DNA of 5,863 nt from Dehalococcoidales bacterium (GTDB lineage: Bacteria; Chloroflexota; Dehalococcoidia; Dehalococcoidales; Fen-1064): positions 1 through 5,863 of the forward strand of contig DAOUVG010000113.1 in assembly GCA_030667735.1 (NCBI GenBank), in the 5' to 3' direction. The position numbers were made by a program, and so were the translations under genes. Position 1 is the stretch's first letter. Every line of letters begins with the position of its first letter. The notes beneath the pieces were generated by a model. That model made no database searches. It was not told the origin of the DNA and saw only the letters and a program-made list of their open reading frames with translations. Shown here piece after piece: positions 1-5,644 of the stretch.

Positions 1-346
1 ACTTTTCGATGCCGTATTCCTCAATCTGTTGCTTGCCGGAGAAGCCGAGCTCCTTCTCCACCTCCAGCTCCACAGGCAGGCCGTGGGTGTCCCAGCCACC
101 GATGCGCGGGGCGTAGTAGCCCTTCATTGTCTTGTAGCGGGGGATGATGTCCTTGAAGACACGGGGCATGATGTGGTGGATACCGGGGCTAGCGTTTGCA
201 GTGGGTGGCCCTTCGTAGAGTACGAAACGGGGGCCGTTCCGGCGTGCCTCAACACTCCTGTTGAAGGTATTATTCTTCTTCCACAGGTCAAGTATCCTCT
301 CCTCCACCTGCGGGAAACTCACTCTACTGCTCACCGGTTGAAACAT
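1..346 (-). CDS. ileS: Isoleucyl-tRNA synthetase, N-terminal part (cut by window edge)
   Basis: This enzyme charges tRNA-Ile with isoleucine in the cytoplasm. Only the first 115 codons are present; the gene runs off the left edge. The translation begins MFQPVSSRVSFPQVEERILD and contains LYEGPPTANASPGIHH (about residues 48-63) and GGWDTHGLPVELEVEKELG (about 84-102), both typical of the class I IleRS catalytic domain. The nucleotide-binding signature, normally HIGH, reads GIHH, as in the actinobacterial-type (IleRS2-like) branch. The ATG at 346 is preceded by a strong AGGGGGTGAG Shine-Dalgarno region and lies just after a T-box terminator, so expression should respond to uncharged tRNA-Ile. Separation from ValRS and LeuRS rests on the GGWDTHGLPVE motif and the Ile specifier codon in the leader. 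Identification is secure; the rest of the protein, including the editing domain, cannot be judged. Confidence 0.95.
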   Translation of the reverse strand, partial: MFQPVSSRVSFPQVEERILDLWKKNNTFNRSVEARRNGPRFVLYEGPPTANASPGIHHIMPRVFKDIIPRYKTMKGYYAPRIGGWDTHGLPVELEVEKELGFSGKQQIEEYGIEK

Positions 347-360
347 GGCTCTCACCCCCT

Positions 361-393
361 ATAAAGAAAATATCCCGCCCCAAGGGACGGGAT
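361..393 (-). terminator. T-box intrinsic terminator before ileS
   Basis: ATCCCGTCCC (393-384) pairs with GGGGCGGGAT (381-372). The hairpin has about 9-10 bp including one G-T pair, a very short loop, and is followed by ATTTTCTTTAT. The 5' arm (391-383) is the same segment needed for the antiterminator, so the two folds are mutually exclusive, as expected for transcriptional T-box control. Confidence 0.9.
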
Positions 394-639
394 TAATTAT
401 AACCCGCGGTACCACCCTACTTCTCCGGGAATAGGCCGGAGCACTTATCCAGGGTACGTATTCATACCCCCGTCAGGGATAACGGCTGACGATTCCGACC
501 AAGCCTACACAATTACCAGCTTCGCTGGCGGCCTTCGGTTGGCAGCTCGGGAGGGATTTTCGGAAAGCCGGCTACGTCTGCTCTCACCATACCAGACTCG
601 CTGGGTACCGGTGTCTCTCCTACTCTTCTCCGTCAACGC
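361..639 (-). promoter_or_regulatory. T-box riboswitch (Ile, AUC specifier) upstream of ileS
   Basis: This leader senses uncharged tRNA-Ile and fills the whole jag-ileS gap. Basal stem I pairs 637-630 (GTTGACGG) with 545-538 (CTGCCAAC), with one mismatch. The AGTA motif lies at 624-621 and a GGTGAGAG distal motif near 588-581. The specifier region reads CCGAAAATCCCTCC; ATC at 557-555 is an isoleucine codon. Further hairpins follow: 528-516 (CCAGC/GCTGG), 491-471 (CGTCAG/CTGACG) and stem III at 441-423 (CTCCGG/CCGGAG). The conserved T-box AGGGTGGTACCGCGGG occupies 418-403. Its TGGT (414-411) is complementary to an ACCA tRNA end. The antiterminator pairs GCGGG (407-403) with CCCGT (391-387) and AGGG (418-415) with CCCT (386-383). 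The sequence match is strong; the fold was drawn by hand. Confidence 0.95.
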
Positions 640-652
640 ACTTGCACTTCAA

Positions 653-681
653 AGGCTAACACGTTATGGAAAACAAAGCAA
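653..681 (-). promoter_or_regulatory. Possible sigma-70 type promoter for the T-box/ileS unit
   Basis: TTGCTT (681-676) and TAGCCT (658-653) are separated by 17 nt. Both hexamers match the consensus only partly, but the predicted start near 646 falls just before stem I of the T-box at about 637, which is the usual arrangement. It lies between the jag stop and the riboswitch. Read-through from the jag operon is an alternative source of ileS transcript. Confidence 0.4.
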
Positions 682-705
682 GTACAGGGACATTCCAGGA
701 ACCTT

Positions 706-721
706 CTTTACTGCCGTAAAG
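706..721 (-). other. Small hairpin directly after the jag stop codon
   Basis: CTTTAC (721-716) and GTAAAG (711-706) form a perfect 6-bp stem around GGCA, starting at the base after the jag stop. There is no T-tract after it, so it is not a convincing intrinsic terminator. It could protect the 3' end of the transcript or be chance. Confidence 0.3.
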
Positions 722-1417
722 CTAGCTCTGACTACCCTGGTCAGGCAGAATCACTACCTTGCGGGCATCGCCCTCACCGGTGCTTTCCGTGATAACATCG
801 GGATGGTCTGTCAGGGCCAGGTGGATGATACGTCTCTCGTAGGCAGGCATCGGCTCCAGGGTGAAGGGCTCCCCTTTTATCCTCACCTGCTCTGCCATGC
901 GCACCGCCAGGGCCTGCAGTGACTCGGAGCGGCGCTGCTTGTATCCCTCCACGTCAATGACAACAGGTGTCCAGACTTTCATCTGTTGGTTAATAATGAG
1001 CCTGACAACGTACTGAAGGGCAGCCAGGGTCTGTCCGCGCCGCCCTATCAGGATGCCCAGGTCTTCACCCTGTATGTTGAAGGCAAGCGGGGGCGTGACC
1101 TGTTCTTCACCGTTGGTCGTTTGAAGGCTTTCCGGCATGGTAGTAGCGTCGATATCCATCAGGTCCAGAAGCGTCTCCAGTATCTCCCCTGCTACTTCGG
1201 CCACATTCTTCTTATTGTGTGCATCCTCTTCCAATTCAGGCATGGGTGACAATCGCTCCACTTGTATCACGGCTTTTTCGGTACCTACGCCAAAGATACC
1301 GGACTTACCTGCGCTTAGGATTTCGACCTTTATCTCTTCGCGACTGGCGTTTAGTTGATCCATAGCTATCTGAATAGCCTCTGCTACTGTCTTGGCGCTG
1401 ATCTCCAGTGGTTTCAT
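722..1417 (-). CDS. jag: Jag/KhpB RNA-binding protein (Jag-N, KH, R3H)
   Basis: This is a 231-residue cytoplasmic RNA-binding protein of the Jag/KhpB (SpoIIIJ-associated) family, which partners with the KH protein KhpA in Firmicutes and affects cell envelope functions. Residues 1-53 form the Jag-N domain (MKPLEISAKTVAEAIQIAMD at the start, GKSGIFGVG at 37-45). A linker follows, then a KH domain at about 108-157 with the GxxG loop GRRG at 125-128. The R3H domain covers about 163-226, with R195 and H199 giving RxxxH. The ATG at 1417 is firmly supported: Jag-N begins right at it and AAGGGG sits 6 nt upstream. The start therefore lies inside yidC, with a 113-nt overlap in another frame. Length is normal for the family. 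Adjacency to yidC is conserved across many bacteria. Confidence 0.95.
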   Translation of the reverse strand: MKPLEISAKTVAEAIQIAMDQLNASREEIKVEILSAGKSGIFGVGTEKAVIQVERLSPMPELEEDAHNKKNVAEVAGEILETLLDLMDIDATTMPESLQTTNGEEQVTPPLAFNIQGEDLGILIGRRGQTLAALQYVVRLIINQQMKVWTPVVIDVEGYKQRRSESLQALAVRMAEQVRIKGEPFTLEPMPAYERRIIHLALTDHPDVITESTGEGDARKVVILPDQGSQS

Positions 1418-2279
1418 CGTCCGCCCCTTCTTCCAGTGACGGTCTCGCTTCTATTATATCGGCGTCACCGTCGTGTTTTTCTGTTTTTTTATACTCTATC
1501 GGCGCATAGCGTTTCGGAGGTTTCCGGGTTTCTTCCACTTTCCTGCCACCAAACAGCGTGGACAAGCCTCCCCAGCCGCTGATGAAATACTGCATGGCAA
1601 TGCTGATAATGTTCGACGCCACCCAGTACAGGGCCAGACCACTGGGGAACTGAAGGGTGAAAAAGGCGAACATCAGCGGCATCATCCAGAGCATCATCCG
1701 GCCTTGGGCTTGCTGGGCAGGGTCAGCCGACTCCGGCGTCATCATCTTCTGCTGGAGCCACATAGACCCGCCAACGAGTATCGGCATCAGCATCATGGTG
1801 TCCGGAACTGCCAGGTCCAACCAGAGGAACTTGCTCTCCAGCGGGACCAGAGAGAACACCTGTGGCCAGGTGTTATAGAGATGCCGCGAGAGGTTCAGGA
1901 ACTCCTCCGGGGTTGCCGCCAGCACCCGGATTATGGACTGATAGAGGGCAATCCAGACGGGCATCTGAATAAGCATCGGCAGCAGGCAGCCGGCGGGACT
2001 TACGCCCGATTGCTTCATCAGTGCCATCTCTTCCTTGGCACGCCGCTGCTTGTCCTTGGCAAACTTTTTGCGGATTTCGGCAATCTTCGGCTGGAGCTCC
2101 TGCATCCCTTTGCTCGCCTTGAGCTGCCTCCGGGTAAGGGGATACATCACGCCCCGGATAATCACGGTGAAGACGATTATCGTCAATCCGAAACTGCTCA
2201 TTAGATAGTCCGAGATTACAATGAGCACGTTTATCATCGGGCTCAGAACGATTGTATCCCAGATTGCTCCTGCGTCCAA
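1305..2279 (-). CDS. yidC: YidC/Oxa1 family membrane protein insertase
   Basis: This protein inserts and folds inner-membrane proteins, alone or with SecYEG. It has 324 residues, the short form lacking the large periplasmic domain of proteobacterial YidC. Hydrophobic segments lie at about residues 29-48, 97-118, 161-178, 196-212 and 213-236, matching the five-helix core. R42 in VIIRG corresponds to the conserved groove arginine. A basic cytoplasmic hairpin (about 49-90, rich in K/R) follows the first helix. The tail from about 244 is hydrophilic and ends very basic (KRQSRRDKGRNPKRR), fitting ribosome-contacting tails known in some YidC proteins. The chosen start is TTG at 2279, 10 nt after the lipoprotein stop with GGTAGG upstream; ATG at 2237 would cut the conserved IWDTIVLSP segment. 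The last 113 nt overlap jag. Confidence 0.95.
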   Translation of the reverse strand: MDAGAIWDTIVLSPMINVLIVISDYLMSSFGLTIIVFTVIIRGVMYPLTRRQLKASKGMQELQPKIAEIRKKFAKDKQRRAKEEMALMKQSGVSPAGCLLPMLIQMPVWIALYQSIIRVLAATPEEFLNLSRHLYNTWPQVFSLVPLESKFLWLDLAVPDTMMLMPILVGGSMWLQQKMMTPESADPAQQAQGRMMLWMMPLMFAFFTLQFPSGLALYWVASNIISIAMQYFISGWGGLSTLFGGRKVEETRKPPKRYAPIEYKKTEKHDGDADIIEARPSLEEGADDETTGDQRQDSSRGYSDSYGSTKRQSRRDKGRNPKRR

Positions 2280-2289
2280 AAAACCTACC

Positions 2290-3483
2290 TCACTCGCTGG
2301 TCTCGGCGGAAAGCGTGTACTTCCGTCCCGCTCCGGTCTCCGTATCTATGGCATACAGGAAGTTCTCCATAGTGTGCACGTAGACAGTGGTACCGTCCGC
2401 AAAGAGTGGTGCGTGTATACTTTCCTCAATATCCTGTAGCAAGGTCTGTTGTCTGCTGGTCGTATCCAGCGCAAAGACCTTACCTTCCTGCTTGGCACGA
2501 TTGGTGGAGGTGGTGGCTACAATAACGAGGTCATTGACCAGGACCGGTGCGGAACTGATTGGCCCTTCGAGGTCAAAGCTGCTGATTCTGTTACCGCTGG
2601 TGGCATTGATGACGTAGACTCTGCCGTCCAGGTTCGGGGCATATACCGCACCATTGTGCACCAGTAGCGACGCCCAGAACCACCCAACGGGAGTGTCCAC
2701 TTCATCATCAGTTTCAGGGAAGCGCCAGACCTCCCCACCGCTGGTTGCATCCACGGCATAAACCCGCCGGTCAAAAGAGCCAATATAGACCTTCCCGTCG
2801 GAAACAACGGGGTTTGAAACGATAGTACCTCCGGTCTCGAATACCCACTTCTGGGTACCGTCAGCAGTGCTCAGAGCATAGAGCTTGCGGTCAAAGCCGC
2901 CGATAAACAAAGTATCGCCTTCAATGGTCGGAGTGGACCAGATTTTACCGCCTGTCTCGAAGGTCCATAGCTTGTGACCATCAACGGCATCAAGGGCATA
3001 CACTTTCCCATCGGAGGCACCGAAGTATAGGCATCCATTTGCGACAGCAAGACCACCGATAATGCTCCCGCCGATATCTCCCTGCCGGGATATCCACCGC
3101 GGCTCGGCCCTCAAATAGCCGCTCTCGAAGAGATACGCCCTGACCTTACCGTCATAGCCACCGATATATACCAGGTCACCGTCAACGACGGGAGAGCCGT
3201 ACACGGCTACCGCCGAAGTACCGGCAGTGGGGACGCATCCGAAGCCGCTGGACTGTGCTTGAGCCACCAGCTTGACGGGGTCGCCACGGAGGCTGCCGTC
3301 GGTCGCACCCAGGGCTACCAGCTTACCATCCATAGACCCGACAAAAATAGTATCGCCAGAGACGGCTCCACCAGCCCAGCCCTGCGCCATCTGGCTGCCG
3401 GCAGCGGTGCAACCTGATACGGTCATAACGCCGACAAGCAGCAATGCCAGTATCAGTAGTACTCTGTTGTATCTGTTCTTCAC
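2290..3483 (-). CDS. PQQ-type beta-propeller repeat lipoprotein, function unknown
   Basis: This is a predicted secreted, lipid-anchored beta-propeller of 397 residues. The chosen GTG start at 3483 gives MKNRYNR, a hydrophobic stretch and the lipobox VSGC with Cys25. The frame stays open to a GTG at 3561, but those 26 extra residues (MHRDGLTRHLPDRRSAGEGF...) would precede the signal sequence unnaturally. About eight repeats follow, with the pattern of a hydrophobic strand, DGKVYALD and a G-x-x-W-type end, for example VYIGGYDGKVRA, LYFGASDGKVYALD, LFIGGFDRKLYAL and VYIGSFDRRVYAVD. No dehydrogenase or kinase domain is present, so PQQ cofactor binding should not be assumed. The gene lies 10 nt before yidC and after a 165-nt spacer following yidD. 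BamB has a similar fold, but a BamB role would require an outer membrane, for which there is no evidence here. Confidence 0.85.
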   Translation of the reverse strand: MKNRYNRVLLILALLLVGVMTVSGCTAAGSQMAQGWAGGAVSGDTIFVGSMDGKLVALGATDGSLRGDPVKLVAQAQSSGFGCVPTAGTSAVAVYGSPVVDGDLVYIGGYDGKVRAYLFESGYLRAEPRWISRQGDIGGSIIGGLAVANGCLYFGASDGKVYALDAVDGHKLWTFETGGKIWSTPTIEGDTLFIGGFDRKLYALSTADGTQKWVFETGGTIVSNPVVSDGKVYIGSFDRRVYAVDATSGGEVWRFPETDDEVDTPVGWFWASLLVHNGAVYAPNLDGRVYVINATSGNRISSFDLEGPISSAPVLVNDLVIVATTSTNRAKQEGKVFALDTTSRQQTLLQDIEESIHAPLFADGTTVYVHTMENFLYAIDTETGAGRKYTLSAETSE

Positions 3484-3648
3484 TTGTCCATCTATCCTGG
3501 AAAAACCTTCTCCTGCCGACCGGCGGTCCGGAAGGTGTCTTGTCAGGCCGTCCCGGTGCACCGCGTCTGCGGGCAGTAACTCACACTGGAGGAGGGGGAC
3601 TGATATGGTACCTCTATTACCGGCACAGGAACACAGCTACCGAAAGCA

Positions 3649-3858
3649 TTATGGTACAGGGTCATAACCACCGGCGTGGAACGGATGGCATCGGGATATT
3701 CGCTTCACACCCAACCAGACACCTCTCAGGAAACCGTACTTTGTGATGGCCTCGTAGGTATACTGGGAACATGTCGGGGTGAAACGGCAAGACGGCGGCA
3801 TAACCTGCGATATCGTCAACTGATATAATCTAACTAATCCTAATGCCAGCGCTTTCAC
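3649..3858 (-). CDS. yidD: YidD, membrane protein insertion efficiency factor
   Basis: This is a small membrane-associated protein of 69 residues, the usual size, thought to assist YidC-dependent insertion. It contains the family signature [17 protein letters not shown] (about residues 22-38) with its two conserved cysteines, then [28 protein letters not shown] to the end. An amphipathic N-terminus ([17 protein letters not shown]) fits membrane association. The start is GTG at 3858, 13 nt after the rnpA stop, with AGG upstream. The rnpA-yidD-yidC order is widely conserved, although here a lipoprotein gene separates yidD from yidC. Confidence 0.95.
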   Translation of the reverse strand: MKALALGLVRLYQLTISQVMPPSCRFTPTCSQYTYEAITKYGFLRGVWLGVKRISRCHPFHAGGYDPVP

Positions 3859-3871
3859 TTTAGCCTACAAC

Positions 3872-4237
3872 TTAAACCGTCAGGCAAACGGTTCCCAGAA
3901 GGTGCGCCCGGGTCAGGAGCACCTCGGTTGTCTTCCTGAGACTGGCGTAGTCCGCTGCTGCTGCTGCCGGACGGGCGATGAACACGATGTCCCATCCGGT
4001 CTTGAATGGCGTCCGGCGTAGTATCTCGCGGAGCCGGCGCTTAACCCTGTTTCTGACTACTGCCTTGCCGACCCTCTTGCTTACCGAGAAACCACACCGG
4101 GACAGAGGCAATCCATTGGGCAGTGCTCTCACCACCACCAGGTCGCTAACCCAGCTATTACCCCGGGCATAGACCAGCGCGTATTCCTTTGGCCTGGTAA
4201 TGTACTCCCTTTCCCCGACAACTCCGCCGTCAGACAA
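3872..4237 (-). CDS. rnpA: Ribonuclease P protein component
   Basis: This is the protein subunit of RNase P, which assists the catalytic RNA in trimming the 5' leaders of tRNA precursors. The 121-residue protein contains the hallmark block GFSVSKRVGKAVVRNRVKRR (about residues 49-68), including the RNR motif at 62-64 and the basic helix VKRRLRE, followed by WDIVFIARPAA (about 82-92) in the core fold. The TTG start at 4237 is supported by GAGGG 5 nt upstream and lies 8 nt after the rpmH stop; no ATG fits. The N-terminal residues MSDGGVVGERE before the conserved core are somewhat unusual. The rpmH-rnpA pair is nearly universal in bacteria. Confidence 0.93.
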   Translation of the reverse strand: MSDGGVVGEREYITRPKEYALVYARGNSWVSDLVVVRALPNGLPLSRCGFSVSKRVGKAVVRNRVKRRLREILRRTPFKTGWDIVFIARPAAAAADYASLRKTTEVLLTRAHLLGTVCLTV

Positions 4238-4245
4238 TTTGTCCC

Positions 4246-4386
4246 TCAGACTACGGTCAGTCGCTTGCGACCCTTCAGTCGCCTCGCTTTCAGAACGGCC
4301 CGGCCACCCCGGGTGCTCATTCTCTTAAGAAAGCCGTGTTCTCGCTTTCTTGGTATCTTTTTAGGTTGGTAGGTCCTTTTAGGCAC
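4246..4386 (-). CDS. rpmH: Ribosomal protein bL34
   Basis: This 46-residue basic protein is part of the large ribosomal subunit. The translation is [20 protein letters not shown], then [20 protein letters not shown] and KRLTVV, matching the family over its whole length (KRTYQPK start, HGF-x-RM-x-T-GR-x-VL, RR-x-KGRK-x-L end). The start is GTG at 4386, since the first conserved residues PKRT follow it directly; AAGG lies about 11 nt upstream, a slightly long spacing. It sits 56 nt after rpsR and 8 nt before rnpA. In many bacteria rpmH is preceded by a divergent dnaA; here rpsR precedes it in the same direction. Confidence 0.97.
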   Translation of the reverse strand: MPKRTYQPKKIPRKREHGFLKRMSTRGGRAVLKARRLKGRKRLTVV

Positions 4387-4442
4387 AGTAACAGTTACCT
4401 TATCTTCTGCGGATTCTCCGTAGCAGGCACTATCGGATTACG

Positions 4443-4772
4443 CTACGCTTCTACAATAACGGACCGCATCTTGCGGATGTGCTCCGGTGTGTACGGCAAC
4501 AGAGCAAGGTACCGCGCCCTCTTGATTGCTAACGTTAGAGGTCGCTGATGTTTGGCGCAGGTTCCCGTACGGCGCCGTGGCTCTATCTTCCCTCTGTCGG
4601 AAATGTAGTTGCGCAGCTTATCCGGCCTCTTGTAATCAATAGCCTCATTCTTGTTGACGCAGAAGAAGCACACCTTACGCCTTGGTGCGTATCTACCTCT
4701 ACCCCATCTGGAACCTCTTCCTCCGCTGGGACTTTCTCTTCTACTACTACTGGTACTTGTTGGTCTGGGCAC
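4443..4772 (-). CDS. rpsR: Ribosomal protein bS18 with N-terminal basic extension
   Basis: This small-subunit protein binds 16S rRNA together with S6. The core runs from about residue 31 to 96 ([56 protein letters not shown]). Cysteines 35, 38 and 72 with His75 form CxxC...CxxH, the pattern of zinc-binding (C+) S18 variants. At 109 residues it is longer than the usual 75-90, because of about 30 N-terminal residues rich in Ser, Arg and Gly ([20 protein letters not shown] and on). The GTG start at 4772 is forced: an in-frame TGA lies two codons upstream and no other start codon precedes the core. GGAG lies about 10 nt before it, and the ssb stop is only 15 nt away. Confidence 0.95.
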   Translation of the reverse strand: MPRPTSTSSSRRESPSGGRGSRWGRGRYAPRRKVCFFCVNKNEAIDYKRPDKLRNYISDRGKIEPRRRTGTCAKHQRPLTLAIKRARYLALLPYTPEHIRKMRSVIVEA

Positions 4773-4787
4773 TAGTCACAAACTCCA

Positions 4788-5231
4788 TTAAAAAGGAATA
4801 TCTTCTGGCGAAAACTCACCTGTATCACTCCCGTCAACCTTCGGCGAAAACTCGCCTGTATCACTCCCGCCTACTTTTGTATCAGAAGCGGGCCCCTGTC
4901 CTTGCCTGTCAAGGAACTTGACTCTGTCTGCTACGATTTCATTGCGAGACCGTGTCTGTCCGTCCTGTCCTTCCCAGGTGCGCAGCCGTAGCCTGCCCTC
5001 AATGTAGACCAGCCGGCCTTTGGTCAGGAACTGGTTGCACTGCTCGGCCAGCTTGCTCCAGCAGACTACGTTGAACCACTCGGTTTCCTCTTTGCGCTCG
5101 CCATCCGAGGTGGTGTACCGCCAGTTGGTAGCAACACTGAACGATGTTACCGGCCTTCCATTGGGAGTGAAGCGCATTTCCGGGTCATTACCGAGGTTAC
5201 CAACGACTGTCATCCTGTTTACGCTTACCAT
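4788..5231 (-). CDS. ssb: Single-stranded DNA-binding protein
   Basis: SSB coats single-stranded DNA in replication, recombination and repair and recruits partners through its C-terminal tip. The 147-residue protein has an OB fold at about residues 4-108 (VNRMTVVGNLGNDPEMRFTP, EWFNVVCWSKLAEQ, LVYIEGRLRLRTWE) and ends in the acidic tip PEDIPF. The linker is short and contains a 12-residue tandem repeat (GSDTGEFSP twice). The ATG at 5231 is preferred over an upstream in-frame GTG at 5282 because AAGGAG lies 9 nt before it and SSB proteins begin close to VNR. The upstream alternative would add 17 residues translated from a hairpin. Placement between rpsF and rpsR is a widely conserved order. Confidence 0.96.
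   Translation of the reverse strand: MVSVNRMTVVGNLGNDPEMRFTPNGRPVTSFSVATNWRYTTSDGERKEETEWFNVVCWSKLAEQCNQFLTKGRLVYIEGRLRLRTWEGQDGQTRSRNEIVADRVKFLDRQGQGPASDTKVGGSDTGEFSPKVDGSDTGEFSPEDIPF
4807..4878 (-). repeat. Tandem 36-nt in-frame duplication in the ssb tail
   Basis: Two adjacent 36-nt copies (4807-4842 and 4843-4878) differ at only a few bases and begin GGCGAAAACTC on the plus strand. Because 36 is a multiple of three, the repeat adds 12 residues: GSDTGEFSP appears at about residues 122-130 and 134-142, just before the terminal EDIPF. The near-identity suggests a recent slippage or duplication event. Confidence 0.9.
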
Positions 5232-5246
5232 TGTCCCGAACTCCTT

Positions 5247-5274
5247 CTGCCTTCCCCGGTATCCCGGAAGGCAG
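5247..5274 (-). other. Strong hairpin between rpsF and ssb
   Basis: CTGCCTTCC (5274-5266) and GGAAGGCAG (5255-5247) form a perfect 9-bp stem, with GGGATACCGG between them that can add a 2-bp GG/CC stem with a GATA loop. The ssb Shine-Dalgarno AAGGAG (5246-5241) starts at the base next to the hairpin. There is no T-tract, so it is not an intrinsic terminator. It may tune ssb translation, mark a processing site, or bind a protein such as S6:S18. Confidence 0.65.
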
Positions 5275-5288
5275 GCATCCACTTCATC

Positions 5289-5612
5289 TCAACTTAGCTT
5301 AATCAGCAGATGACGGATAACATCCTCGGAAATCCTCAGGTTTGACTCCAGTTCCCGGTTATCTTCCGGTTTCATCCGGAATCGGGTCAGTACGTAGCTG
5401 CCTTCCCCGTAGTGCTTTATCGGGTAAGCTAACCTGCGCTTGCCCCAGCGCTCGACGTCCGAAACCACACCTCCCCTGCCGGTGACAAACCTGTTAACAC
5501 TCTCTATCGCGGCTTCAAAGCCCTCTTCCTCTACCGCCGGGCTGATAATAACAACCAGCTCGTAATCGCATAGTTGCTCTTCTTCTATATTCTGGGCATT
5601 CTCAGTGACCAC
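5289..5612 (-). CDS. rpsF: Ribosomal protein bS6
   Basis: This small-subunit protein pairs with S18 on the 16S rRNA platform. It has 107 residues. The conserved core starts at CDYELVVIISP (about residue 15) and includes GGVVSDVERWGKRRLAYPIK (about 47-66) and GSYVLTRFRM (about 71-80). About 14 acidic residues (MVTENAQNIEEEQL) precede the core. The GTG at 5612 is the only usable start, because an in-frame TAG lies two codons upstream; the Shine-Dalgarno is weak (GGTG about 8 nt upstream). As first gene of the operon it lies about 25-30 nt after the predicted transcription start. The next gene, ssb, begins 57 nt downstream across a strong hairpin. Confidence 0.95.
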   Translation of the reverse strand: MVTENAQNIEEEQLCDYELVVIISPAVEEEGFEAAIESVNRFVTGRGGVVSDVERWGKRRLAYPIKHYGEGSYVLTRFRMKPEDNRELESNLRISEDVIRHLLIKLS

Positions 5613-5644
5613 TATCTACACCATCAGTCTTGATTACGGACAAC

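Noticed and set aside
539..922. Plus-strand open frame covering the T-box leader and the jag 3' end
   Set aside because: It lies opposite a riboswitch and a conserved KH/R3H protein, with no family resemblance.
1473..2204. Long open frame on the plus strand (243 codons) opposite yidC
   Set aside because: It is antisense to a clearly conserved yidC, and its translation is rich in His, Arg and Gln with no recognisable motif. It is best explained as a codon-bias shadow.
3507..3536. Inverted-repeat-like segment in the yidD-lipoprotein spacer (CCTTC...GAAGG with an inner GACC/GGTC), possible terminator
   Set aside because: Pairing is interrupted and no proper T-tract follows. The short TTTTT afterwards lies too close to the lipoprotein start to argue for an attenuator.
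3484..3561. Longer lipoprotein start at GTG 3561
   Set aside because: It would add 26 charged residues before the signal peptide. The GTG at 3483 gives a normal n-region, h-region and lipobox.
4388..4398. GTAAC-T-GTTAC inverted repeat before the rpmH start, possible operator
   Set aside because: It is only 5 bp per arm, with no second copy elsewhere in the window and no regulator known to match, so chance is likely.
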